Part shown: positions 35,389 to 43,035 of the stretch, in pieces | Position numbering within the stretch: the first letter of the stretch is position 1 | Layout of the letters: every line of letters begins with the position of its first letter | Assembly: GCF_000243095.1 (NCBI RefSeq) | Contig: NZ_AHJE01000024.1 | Coordinates: forward strand, 1-43,035 | Direction of reading: 5' to 3' | Length of the DNA stretch: 43,035 nucleotides | Origin: Cupriavidus basilensis OR16 | GTDB taxonomy: Bacteria > Pseudomonadota > Gammaproteobacteria > Burkholderiales > Burkholderiaceae | Made by a program: the position numbers and the translations under genes | Notes under the pieces: generated by a model | Told to the model about the DNA's origin: nothing | The model's input: only the letters and a program-made list of their open reading frames with translations | Database searches by the model: none

Positions 35389-36105
35389 CTTGGGATAGGT
35401 GCAGCCGAAGCGGCGCGTGAACGGCAGGTCCCAGCGGTTGAACATATGCCTGTGCGTGATCGGCTCGGTGGTGCCGGTGACGCGGTGGCCCGCCTCGATA
35501 TTGCGGATCGGCACCAGCGTTTCCGCCTCGAAGCCCCACTCGCGCTGCTGCAGGTCGTATTTCTCCGGCTTGGGCTGCTCGGACAAACCGAAGTTGGCGC
35601 GGTGCACGAAGCTGAAGTGCGAGTTGTCGAAGGCGTTCTCCATCACGCGCAGCGAGCTGGTGTTCCACTTCTCGTAGAACTGGAAGATGCGGCGGTAGCC
35701 GGGGTCGCCATCCTCGGGGAAATCGGGAATGGGCTGCAGCGGATCGTCCAGCGCCACCCACACGTAGCCGTATTTCTCCTGCACGTGATAGGCCTGCACC
35801 TTCGCGCCCGAAGGGATGGCGTTGTCCGGTGCCTGCGGAATCCGCACGCAGTTGCCTGAGCAGTTGTATTCCCAGCCGTGGTAGCCGCAGACGATGTCGC
35901 CGCGCTCGTTGACCCAGCCCTTGGACAGGCGTGCGGTGCGGTGGCAGCAGCGGTCCTGCAGCGCCGCGGGCTTGCCGTCGGCACGCCTCCACAGCACCAG
36001 GTTTTCGCCCAGCAGGGTAAAGGGCTTGGGGCCGTCGTCAAGCATCGAGATCGGCATCAGTGCGTACCAGAAGCGGCGCAGCACGGGTTGTTGGGTGACC
36101 AGCAT
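35389..36105 (-). pseudogene. Rieske [2Fe-2S] ring-hydroxylating/demethylating oxygenase, C-terminally truncated
   Basis: About 239 residues of a VanA/PobA/NdmA-like oxygenase. The Rieske centre is intact: C53-x-H55 in RCCHRT and C73-x2-H76 in VCGYHGWEYN. Two mononuclear-iron histidines, H163 and H168, lie in NAFDNSHFSFVH. After FTRRFGCTYP the family sequence stops and the frame runs on into ABC ATPase DNA; the last third, including the iron-binding aspartate, is missing. A deletion has apparently removed the 3' end of this gene and the 5' end of the ATPase gene. As written the enzyme could not be active. Confidence 0.82.
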
Positions 36106-36154
36106 GTCGGAAATCCTTGTATGAGGTTGATCTTGAGAGGCGCGGCCGCGCGCT

Positions 36155-37150
36155 TCAGGGCATGACCTTCAGGTCTTTCACGAACTGGGTGGTGTAGGCC
36201 TGCTTCCAGTCGGTATCCGCCTTGAGCAGCCCGGCGCCCACCATGAAGTCGCGCGTCTTCTGCCAGCGCGCATCGGTCATCACGCCAATGCCGTAGCGGG
36301 CGGCATCGCCACCGCCAACCATGTGGTACTCCTTGAGTTTTTCCACGCCCCAGGCGAGTTGGTCGTCCTTCATGTTGGGGTTCTCCTGCTTGATCAGCGC
36401 ATTGGCCGGGGCAGGGTCCGCCAGGTAGCTCTTCCAGCCTTCCATGGTCGCCTTGACGAAGCGCGCGACCACGTCCGGCTTCTCCTTGACCATCTTTTGC
36501 ATGGCGACGATGGTGGTGCCGTAGGGCGGATAGCCATCGTCGGCGAACAGGAAGAAGCGTGTCTTGGCACCGGCTTTGCTGGCCGAGAACACTTCGGAAG
36601 ACGCATACGCCTGCTGGGCCGATTGCGGGTCGGCAAAGAAGGGCTGCAGGTTGAAGGTGTAGACGCGAGACTGCGACTCCTCGAGCTTGTACTTGCCCTT
36701 GAGCCACGGCCACCAAGTGGTGCGGCCCGAGGTGGAGACCAGCACGGTGCGGCTCTTCAGGTCGGCCAGGCTCTTGACGTCCTCATGGGTCATCATGCCT
36801 TGCAAGTCGGTCTGGAAGGAGGTTGCCACGGTGGTCACCGGCACGCCTTGCTCAACGCTCTTGAGCACCTGCAGGTCGTAGCCCATCAGGAAATCGGCCT
36901 GGCCGCTGGTGAGGATCTGCATGCCATTGACCTGCGGGCCGCCCATGCGCACGGTGACATCGAGGTCGTACTTCTTGTAGATGCCTTTCGCCACCGCCTG
37001 ATAAAAGCCGCCGTGTTCCGCCTGGGCATACCAGGAGGTGAGGAACGTCACCTTGTCGGCGGCGAGTGCGGTGGCGGGAATCGCGGCGAGCGTCAGCGCG
37101 GCGCAGGCGCCGGTCATCAACAGGCGGCGCAATGGGGAAGGCGTCTTCAT
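36155..37150 (-). CDS. ABC transporter substrate-binding protein (NMT1/THI5, NitT/TauT family)
   Basis: A 331-residue periplasmic receptor with signal peptide LRRLLMTGACAALTLAAIPATALA. The mature protein starts ADKVTFLTSWYAQAEHGGFYQAVAKGIYKKYDLDVTVRMGGP, the NMT1/THI5-like fold used for pyrimidines, nitrate and sulfonates. ATG 37150 follows AGGAG; an in-frame ATG at 37288 would add a non-signal extension. It heads the receptor-Rieske-ATPase-permease-amidohydrolase operon. Context suggests a nitrogen-containing aromatic or heterocycle as ligand. Confidence 0.88.
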   Translation of the reverse strand: MKTPSPLRRLLMTGACAALTLAAIPATALAADKVTFLTSWYAQAEHGGFYQAVAKGIYKKYDLDVTVRMGGPQVNGMQILTSGQADFLMGYDLQVLKSVEQGVPVTTVATSFQTDLQGMMTHEDVKSLADLKSRTVLVSTSGRTTWWPWLKGKYKLEESQSRVYTFNLQPFFADPQSAQQAYASSEVFSASKAGAKTRFFLFADDGYPPYGTTIVAMQKMVKEKPDVVARFVKATMEGWKSYLADPAPANALIKQENPNMKDDQLAWGVEKLKEYHMVGGGDAARYGIGVMTDARWQKTRDFMVGAGLLKADTDWKQAYTTQFVKDLKVMP

Positions 37151-37629
37151 GGGAGCTCCTGTGCGGATGTTTGCGGGGGAAACCTGGGCGGGTACGGCAA
37201 CAGGCGGGCAACGACGCGGCACGCGAGCGGCGCCATGGCCGGCAGATGCGACCGCGAAATGGAATAAGGGCTTGAAGATGGGGGACATCGTGGGCGCTCT
37301 CTTTTCTCTCGTGCCCGGCCAGGTGGCCGGATCCAAACGCCTGGATGCCTCGCATTGCGAGTCAACCAGGTGTGCGACCGGATGGTCGCGAGAGCAATGT
37401 CCCACGCCGGCATGCGTCTGCCCGCTGGGGGGAGGCGCATCGGCGCTAACCGCTTCTACTCGATAGCTTGTTCAGCAAGAGGCATGCCAACGGCAGCGGT
37501 GAACGCCGCGTCCCAAATGCGCCGGATGGTGGCACGCCGCTGGCCGGCCTTGGTGCACGCGTCACCCGGCGCGATGCACGCGGCGCACCAATTCGGTGAG
37601 CGGCGCGTTGTCCGGCGCTTCTGGTGCTA
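37151..37629. other. 479-bp region between the ABC operon and the lipoprotein remnant
   Basis: Upstream of the ABC operon this region holds the dyads at 37349-37389. The part from about 37440 to 37629 is open in several frames but shows no recognisable protein or RNA; it may include the lost 3' end of the lipoprotein gene. Confidence 0.4.
37349..37361. promoter_or_regulatory. Perfect 13-bp palindrome CTCGCATTGCGAG upstream of the ABC operon
   Basis: Six-base arms around one central base, about 200 bp upstream of the substrate-binding protein start. A second dyad, GCGACC-GGAT-GGTCGC, follows at 37374-37389. On the minus strand TTGACT lies just before the palindrome. The pair could be an operator of the operon; no regulator gene is adjacent. 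Confidence 0.4.
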
Positions 37630-37835
37630 TCAGGGGCCGGTATCAGGGGGCACGGCTTGCACGGATTGCGGCGGGCCCCACTGCGCCTTGGCTTGCTCGA
37701 TCGGGCGGCTTGCCACGAATCGAGGATGCGCTGCATGGCGGATTGCTCGACGCTGGCGCAGCCGCCCAGGGCGATGGCGGCGAGTGGGGTCAACCAAAGG
37801 CGAGGGGAGATGGAGAGACGGCGGACGACAGGCAT
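37630..37835 (-). pseudogene. Small lipoprotein, probably frameshifted
   Basis: ATG 37835, preceded by GGAG, opens a lipoprotein signal: RLSISPRLWLTPLAAIALGGC with the lipobox cysteine, then ASVEQSAMQRILDSWQ. The continuation in the same frame is low-complexity and Arg/Ser-rich to 37446. In another frame a sensible RPIEQAKAQWGPPQSVQ follows immediately, ending at 37630. One missing G after the Gln codon (about 37706-37712) would give SWQGRPIEQAKAQWGPP, a plausible continuation for small Burkholderiales lipoproteins. The function is unknown. Confidence 0.45.
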
Positions 37836-37918
37836 GGCGGCTCCAGGGGGAGCAAGCATGCCCCCTGTCGTGCAGCCTAGCCCAGCCGCCCGCCTTGCCG
37901 CAAGCGGCCGCAGGCGCT

Positions 37919-39278
37919 TTATGCGGGCTTGCCCACAGTCGGCGCCAGCACGGCCTTGTCGGCATCCCGGGACGGCTCGTGCGCGCTGTCGTCGCCACCG
38001 GCCTGGCCCAGGTCCATGCCCTTGGTTTCCGGCAGCAGCAAGGCGGCGCCCATCACCATCATGTAGCCGACGCCGGCCACGATGGCGATCGCCAGTGGCA
38101 GCGAGGTGCGGCCGGTGCTGAGCCAGCCTACCGTCAGCGGGAAGAGCGAGCCGATCACGCGCCCGACGTTGTACGAGACGCCATAACCCGTGGCGCGGAT
38201 GTCATTGGGATAGGACTCCGAGATGGTGGCGCCGATGCCGGCGAACACCCCTTGCATCAGGATGCCGAGCGGGAAGCCCAGGAACAGCATCGACGTGTTG
38301 GAAACCGGGATCACCATATAGACCAGCGCCATGACGAAGGCGCCGGCGGCAAAGGCGATATAGGTCAGGCGGCGGCCCCAGCGGTCGGTGGCATAGGCGC
38401 CGGCCACGTAGCCCACCAGGGAGCCGACGATCGTCATCGCCAGGTAGGAGCTCGTGCCGAACACCGACAGCCCGCGCTCGGTCTTGAGGAACGTCGGCAG
38501 CCAGGTGGCAATCGCATAGTAGGCGCCCAGCATGCCGCCCGACAGCAGGCTGCCCGCCCGACAGCAGGCTGCACAGCACGGTCTTGCCCAGCAGCGGCCT
38601 GCGGCCAAGCCGCGCCAGCTGCTGCCATGCGGTGGGGCCGTCGCCGGCGCCACCGGCGGCGCGTTCGGCCTGGCTCTTGGTGAAGACCTCTGGTTCTTCC
38701 AGATTGCGGCGCAGGTAGATCACCACCAGCGCCGGCAGGATGCCCATGAAGAAGCAGACGCGCCAGGCGGTTTCCGCCGGGAAGATGCTGAAGGTGATGG
38801 CATAGGCAATGGCCGCCGCGCCCCAGCCGAACGAGTAGCTGCTGGCGGTGAAGCCGGAGTATTTACCGCGATGCGCCGGGTTGCGGATCATCTCCGTCAC
38901 CAGCACCATGCACAGCGAGGATTCGCCGCCGAAGCCCAGGCCTTGCAGCATGCGGAAGGCCAGCAGTTGCTCGGGCGTGTTGGCCAGCCCGCACAGGAAG
39001 CAGGCAACGGCGAATACCACGATGGTCCAGCGCAATACCCGCACCCGGCCGTAGCGGTCGGCCAGGATGCCCGCGCCGATGGCGCCCACCAGCGAGGACA
39101 CCAAGGTCCACGTCACAATGGCGCCAGCGGCCGATTTGCTCATGCCCCACTGGGTCAGCAAGGTCGAAATCAGGAAGGAATAGATCATGAAGTCGAACAC
39201 ATCGACCGCATGACCGAGGAACGCGCCGTAAAAGCCTTTGCGCTCCATTGTCGATAAATCCTTGAACCACGTGAACAT
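37919..39278 (-). pseudogene. MFS metabolite:H+ symporter interrupted by a 19-bp tandem duplication
   Basis: ATG 39278 follows AAGGAGAG. The first frame gives MFTWFKDLSTMERKGFYGAFLGHAVDVFDFMIYSFLI, the MFS motif ADRYGRVRVLRW and membrane segments up to GKTVLCSLLSGG. The second half, MLGAYYAIATWLPTFLKTERGLSVFG to the C-terminus VLAPTVGKPA at 37919, is in another frame. The switch falls on an exact 19-bp direct duplication (38535-38553, 38554-38572). Removing one copy restores a normal 446-residue, 12-helix sugar/metabolite symporter. It lies 64 bp downstream of the amidase gene on the same strand. Confidence 0.87.
38535..38572 (-). repeat. 19-bp tandem duplication causing a frameshift
   Basis: Two perfect adjacent 19-bp copies inside the MFS symporter gene. 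One extra copy shifts frame by one base. Deletion of a copy rejoins LLSGG to MLGAYYA. Confidence 0.95.
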
Positions 39279-39342
39279 GCTCTCTCCTTCGTGTCTTCGC
39301 ATCGGGGGGCGGTGCGCTGTTTTTTTATGGCGCCGGGGCGCG

Positions 39343-40842
39343 CTACACCGTGTGGGATTGGGCCGGCGGTGGCCGGAAGGCAAAACCCGCTGCTTCCAGC
39401 AACTGGGCAAAACGCAGTGCGTCCAGGTCTTTGAGGCGCCCGGCGACGATCTGCACGCCCACCGGCAGGCCGCTGCGGCCCGGGCCGATCGGCGCCACCG
39501 TCGAAGGCAGGCCGCACAGGCCGGAGTGCCCGGCCCAGAACAGCTGGTTGGTGAGCGGTTGCGCCAGGCCGTTGACCTGGAGCGTGCGCTGCCACGGCTC
39601 GCCGGTTTCATCCAGCGCAAAGGCGGTGGTGGCGGCCGCCGGACATAGCAATACGTCGACCTCGCCAAAAAAACGTTGCCAGGCCTGTGCGAAGGTGGCT
39701 TGGGCTTGCTGCAACTGCAGCCATTGCCGGTGCCGGATGCCGGCGCCAGTGAATTGCAGCGCGGCGTAGCTGTGGTCGTCGGGCGCGGCGCGTGCGGCGC
39801 GGGCCAGCGCGGCATCGAAGCCAGCGTCATCCATATGGATCGACGTAGTGGCCCTCAGCATCAGCACGTAGGTGTGCCAGAGGGCCGCGGCATCGAAATC
39901 CGGGCGCGCATTCCAGCGTACCTGGGCGCCTTGCCCCTCCAGCCAGCGGCCAAGCGTCTCGATTTCGTCACTGACTTCCTTGTCCACCTCGCATAGCGAA
40001 TGACTCGGCAGCACGGCGATGCGGAAGTCGGCCAGCGTGTGCTTGGCGCAGGGCGGCAGCGTCAGGTGATAGGCCTGCGCTTCGATGCCGTCCGGGCCAG
40101 CCAGCGCCCGCAGCACCAGTTCCAGGTCGTGCGCGCTGCGCGCCAGCGGCCCGGCCACGTTGATGGCCTGCTCGCCGTAGCCGTGGCCAATGCCATGGCC
40201 GCGCAGCGGCACCAGCCCATGGCTGCTCTTGTGCGAGAACACACCGCAGTAATGCGCCGGGTTGCGCAGCGAGGAGCCGATGTCGGAGCCCACGTCGAAG
40301 AAGCTCATGCCCGCGCAGACGGCTGCGGCGCTGCCACCGGACGAGCCGCCCGGGGTGCGGCTGGGGTCGTGCGGGTTATGGGTGGTGCCATAGACGGCGT
40401 TGTAGCTTTGCCAGTCGCGCAGCCCGATCGGCACATTGGTCTTGCCCAGCAGGACCGCGCCGGCCGCGCGCAGGCGCTCGACCACGGCCGAGTCGCCGGC
40501 GGCAATGTTGTGGCGCTGCGCCGGGTTGCCGCACGTCGTGGGCCAGCCTGCCACGTCGAAGGATTCCTTGACGGAGAAGGGAATGCCGTCCAGCGCGCCA
40601 AGCGGCTCCCCACGGTGCCGGCGCTGGTCGCTGGCCTCGGCCGCGGCGCGCGCGGCGGCAAAATCCGCCAGGATGAGGGCGTTGATCTCGCTGTGCGAGG
40701 CGGCATAGGCGGCCTCGCACCAGCTCACCAGGTCCCGCGCGCTGGCGCGGCCTGTGGCCAACAGCTCAGCGGCTTCCCGCACAGGCAGGAAGCAGGCCTC
40801 TGGCGGCCGGGTGTCGGTGCTTTCTATGTCTTGCCGCGTCAC
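39343..40842 (-). CDS. Amidase signature family hydrolase
   Basis: A 499-residue amidase. The Ser-cisSer-Lys triad is visible: K92 in GIPFSVKESFDVAG, the GGSSGG serines (167/168) and nucleophile S191 in GSDIGSSLRNPAHYCG. GTG 40842 follows GGAG at a suitable distance and lies downstream of a TATAGT-type -10 region; an upstream in-frame ATG at 40956 would precede that promoter, so I reject it. The amidase hydrolyses a carboxamide, and the MFS symporter gene downstream on the same strand probably imports its substrate. Confidence 0.85.
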   Translation of the reverse strand: MTRQDIESTDTRPPEACFLPVREAAELLATGRASARDLVSWCEAAYAASHSEINALILADFAAARAAAEASDQRRHRGEPLGALDGIPFSVKESFDVAGWPTTCGNPAQRHNIAAGDSAVVERLRAAGAVLLGKTNVPIGLRDWQSYNAVYGTTHNPHDPSRTPGGSSGGSAAAVCAGMSFFDVGSDIGSSLRNPAHYCGVFSHKSSHGLVPLRGHGIGHGYGEQAINVAGPLARSAHDLELVLRALAGPDGIEAQAYHLTLPPCAKHTLADFRIAVLPSHSLCEVDKEVSDEIETLGRWLEGQGAQVRWNARPDFDAAALWHTYVLMLRATTSIHMDDAGFDAALARAARAAPDDHSYAALQFTGAGIRHRQWLQLQQAQATFAQAWQRFFGEVDVLLCPAAATTAFALDETGEPWQRTLQVNGLAQPLTNQLFWAGHSGLCGLPSTVAPIGPGRSGLPVGVQIVAGRLKDLDALRFAQLLEAAGFAFRPPPAQSHTV

Positions 40843-40936
40843 GCTTTCGCTCCGTATTGTGGGGTCCGTTGTCAAGGCACACAGGGGATAGGGGGAGGGT
40901 GGGGCTGCCTCTGGAATCGGTATACTATATTCATTA

Positions 40937-41070
40937 AATTGCCGAGGGCAAGGCAATTATTCGAATGTCAACGATTCGCCGCGTTCTGGTGCAATGCAGC
41001 AGGTTTCAGCACAAATCCGGGGTTCGTGGGAGAGCGCTGGCTGGACGTCGCGCACCTTGGCGGTGCGCGA
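40937..41070. promoter_or_regulatory. Amidase upstream region with two hairpins and an AT-rich promoter
   Basis: Between the exonuclease stop (41132) and the amidase start, AATTGCC-N8-GGCAATT (40937-40958) abuts the AT-rich stretch TATACTATATTCATTAAA (40921-40938); on the minus strand this reads as a TATAGT -10. A strong 9-bp stem with TTGGC loop lies at 41048-41070 and could end the exonuclease transcript or be an operator. Nothing else is recognisable between them. Confidence 0.4.
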
Positions 41071-41131
41071 ATTATGGTGTTTTGGTATACCGTTTTTGGG
41101 CAATAGGCCGACTGGCGAGCAGTCGCCCTGC

Positions 41132-42730
41132 TTAGCGCTCGAAGAAAGACAAGGTCTGCTGGTCTGGGCTCAGCGGCTTGCGCCGGTGGGTGACCGCCGG
41201 GGTTGATGCGCTCCGTGGCTGTGTTTCCGGCCCGGGTGCGGACGTCGGTTGCAGCTCGAATTGCCGCACTGCTTCCAGCGCGACGGCACCGGCGAGCAAG
41301 GCCGGCAGTCTTGGTGCCAGGATCTGGTAGGTGTCCAGGTCAAAGCGCGCGGGCGAGGACAGCAAGCCGGCCGCCGCCTCCAGCGTGGGCACCGAGCCCA
41401 GGTAGCACCAGTCCTCGAGGAGGTGCCACCACGCCTTGGCGCCATCCTGCTCGCGCCACGCCACCGCGCCCGCGAACGGCCAGGGTTGGATCGCCAGGCC
41501 GGCCAGGGCGGCGACCGCCCGCTCGCGGTGGGCGGCGAGGGACTCGTCGCCGGTGCACGCACCCAGGCAGCGGTGCAACTGACGCGCGAAGCAGGGCTGG
41601 CCGCGCCGCGCGGTTTTTTCCAGGGCCAGGGCGGCCTGGCAGAGCTGATGGGTTTGGGCCAGTTCGGCCAGCCGCGCCTGGGCGCTGGCCCGGCTGGGAA
41701 AGGCGCCATACAGATTAGGGTGCCGGCTGAAATCGGTGTCGCGATCCGAGCGCAAGATCGGCGCGCTCAGCCCGGGCGCCAGTTCCCACGCATACAGCCC
41801 GGTGTACTGGCGCAGCATCTGGTTGTGCAGCGGCTGCTTCGTCTTGATCAGGTGTGCCTCCAACAACAACCCCCCCACCTCGCCGCCGGTCTCGCGCCAT
41901 TCGACGCGGCGCACCGCGCGCGCCAGCCGCATTTCCAGGGCGGCACGATGATCGCCGGAGAAATGGGCGCCAATGCGCTGGCGCAGGTGGATGCTCTTCC
42001 CTATATAGAGAGGCATGTCCTGATCGCCGTAGAAGAGATACACGCCCGCCGTGTCGGGAACCTCGTCCAGCGCGGTTTCTTCCAGCCCGGCAGGCAGGCT
42101 CGCCCGCTTGACCAGCGACTGCACGGCCGACTCGACCAGGTCCACCGTGTAGAGCTCATGGATTTTCTGCCAGAATTGCCACAGCAGTTCGGCATCGGCG
42201 AGTGCCCGGTGCCGGCCCTTGGGCTGCAACTCGAACCGGGCGATCAGCGCATCCAGCCCGTGGCGTGCCGCCGAGGGAAACAGCGAGCGCGAGAGCCGTA
42301 GCGTGCACAGGACGTCAGCGCGAAAGGTGATGCCGACGCGGCGGAACTCATTCTTGAGAAAGCCATAGTCGAAGCGGGCGTTGTGCGCGACGAAGAGCTT
42401 GCCTTGCAGTTGCTCCGCCAGTGTCTGCGCCAGCGACTCGAAGGTTGGCTGCCCACGCACCATGTCGTCGGTGATGCCGGTCAGTTGCTGGATGAAGGGC
42501 GGGATGCCGATGCCCGGGTCCACCAGGGTGTCCCACTCGACTATACCGTCCGGTCCTACTTCCACCACCCCGATCTCGGTGATGCGGTCGCGCGTGCCGT
42601 CGGCGCCTGTCGTTTCCAGGTCGACAAAGACAATTGGGCGTGAAAGTGCCGCAGCCAGCGCCTGCGCATCCAGATGCCCGGGCGTGTGCGCCGGCTGGAG
42701 TGATGGCTGGTAGATGGGAAGGTCAGGCAT
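41132..42730 (-). CDS. DEDDh exonuclease (DnaQ/epsilon-like) fused to a UvrC-type GIY-YIG nuclease with cysteine cluster
   Basis: A 532-residue protein. Residues 32-195 form a DEDDh 3'-5' exonuclease (D37/E39 in FVDLETTG, D121 in HNARFDYGFL, H174 and D179 in GRHRALADAEL). Residues 225-310 form a GIY-YIG domain (DTAGVYLFYG, LYIGKSIHLRQR, E291 in GLLLEAHLIKTKQP) as in UvrC and Cho. C364, C380, C388 and C392 follow; the last three match the C-x7-C-x3-C pattern of the UvrC iron-sulphur region. Such fusions are usually annotated as epsilon-like exonucleases or excinuclease homologues. A role in DNA repair is likely. The start is ATG 42730. Confidence 0.87.
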   Translation of the reverse strand: MPDLPIYQPSLQPAHTPGHLDAQALAAALSRPIVFVDLETTGADGTRDRITEIGVVEVGPDGIVEWDTLVDPGIGIPPFIQQLTGITDDMVRGQPTFESLAQTLAEQLQGKLFVAHNARFDYGFLKNEFRRVGITFRADVLCTLRLSRSLFPSAARHGLDALIARFELQPKGRHRALADAELLWQFWQKIHELYTVDLVESAVQSLVKRASLPAGLEETALDEVPDTAGVYLFYGDQDMPLYIGKSIHLRQRIGAHFSGDHRAALEMRLARAVRRVEWRETGGEVGGLLLEAHLIKTKQPLHNQMLRQYTGLYAWELAPGLSAPILRSDRDTDFSRHPNLYGAFPSRASAQARLAELAQTHQLCQAALALEKTARRGQPCFARQLHRCLGACTGDESLAAHRERAVAALAGLAIQPWPFAGAVAWREQDGAKAWWHLLEDWCYLGSVPTLEAAAGLLSSPARFDLDTYQILAPRLPALLAGAVALEAVRQFELQPTSAPGPETQPRSASTPAVTHRRKPLSPDQQTLSFFER

Positions 42731-43035
42731 CCGTCGATTCTAATAGATAGCAGCCGCGCGAAAGCTGTCCTTGCGCCCGGGGGCACGGAGACCTGCTTCA
42801 TCACCGTGTCACAGACTGTTCTGAAAAGATTCAAGAAAACGCTTGCCACGACCGAAGGGCTCCCTTACTATTCGCCCCCTCGCACCACGAAAGACCGCTG
42901 CAAAGCAGACGGGACAAGGGTTGCGAGGTTGGCAGGGGTGGTTGGCGGCGCGCACGGCGCAGCGAGCTGAAGGAAAAAAACCTGTTGACGAAACGATGAT
43001 CACGCTTCATAATCTCGTTTCTCTGCTGCAGCAAA
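42731..43035. other. Right-edge region with no protein gene
   Basis: From the exonuclease start to the window edge I find no credible coding sequence. Short frames on both strands have no ribosome site or family features. The last 50 bases hold a strong promoter pointing out of the window, preceded by an A-rich stretch (42971-42979). Confidence 0.6.
42985..43013 (+). promoter_or_regulatory. Strong sigma70 promoter TTGACG-N17-CATAAT, probably for a stable RNA operon
   Basis: A near-consensus -35 (42985-42990) and -10 (43008-43013) are separated by exactly 17 bp. An A-rich, UP-element-like stretch lies just upstream. The downstream start AATCTCGTTTCTCTGCTGC resembles, from memory, leaders of rRNA operons in Burkholderiales. 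The transcribed gene is outside the window, so the stable-RNA assignment is inference. Confidence 0.6.

Noticed and set aside
37151..37288. Longer start (ATG 37288) for the ABC substrate-binding protein
   Set aside because: It would bury the signal peptide; AGGAG stands just before ATG 37150.
42809..43034. Minus-strand short frames at the right edge as a small protein
   Set aside because: They run antisense through the strong promoter, have no ribosome site and show no recognisable features.

Overview
The window is G+C-rich chromosomal DNA from a betaproteobacterium, most likely Burkholderiales of the Cupriavidus/Ralstonia type. The evidence is four Bug/TctC-type solute receptors, two DUF1254/DUF1214 proteins, many CoA-linked catabolic genes with TetR and IclR regulators, and a stable-RNA-like promoter at the right edge. 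I see no phage, IS element, CRISPR array, tRNA or rRNA gene.

Layout. (1) 1-2570, minus strand: a translationally coupled operon of proline-racemase-family epimerase, DadA-like FAD dehydrogenase, small [2Fe-2S] protein and FAD/NAD oxidoreductase. This is the arrangement of trans-4-hydroxy-L-proline catabolism. (2) 2713-7264: an acyl-CoA block of nitroreductase, crotonase, nitronate-monooxygenase-like FMN protein, hotdog thioesterase and thiolase. Two near-identical dyads (TCGTCG-N4-CGACGA) link its promoters. A repeat-rich convergent spacer and a histidine phosphatase follow. (3) 8370-18092: a Bug receptor, a TetR gene and a divergent IclR gene, then NDP-forming acyl-CoA ligase, Bug receptor, two DUF1254/DUF1214 proteins and another Bug receptor. 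(4) 18153-22979: a CecR-like TetR gene divergent from an EmrA/EmrB/NodT tripartite efflux operon. (5) 23293-28159: a patatin-type T5d autotransporter converging on a MASE1-PAS membrane sensor gene coupled to an alpha/beta-hydrolase/SnoaL fusion. (6) 28436-32225: a Bug receptor, an unusually arranged CaiB/BaiF CoA-transferase, and a divergent citrate synthase with an N-terminal DNA-binding domain; a strong palindrome lies between the last two. (7) 32299-37150: ABC importer, Rieske oxygenase and amidohydrolase operon. (8) 37630-40842: lipoprotein remnant, MFS symporter and amidase. (9) 41132-42730: DEDDh exonuclease/GIY-YIG nuclease fusion with UvrC-like cysteines, then a stable-RNA-type promoter leaving the window.

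Most of the window encodes uptake and oxidation of organic acids, amino-acid derivatives and N-containing compounds, with locally encoded regulators.

A striking feature is the number of reading-frame lesions: two short tandem duplications (23 bp and 19 bp), probable one-base losses in or beside short runs, and apparent deletions that fuse neighbouring genes. They hit the acyl-CoA ligase, a Bug receptor, a DUF1254 gene, EmrB/NodT, Rieske/ABC ATPase, a lipoprotein and the MFS gene. They may be assembly or consensus errors or real decay; raw reads would decide.
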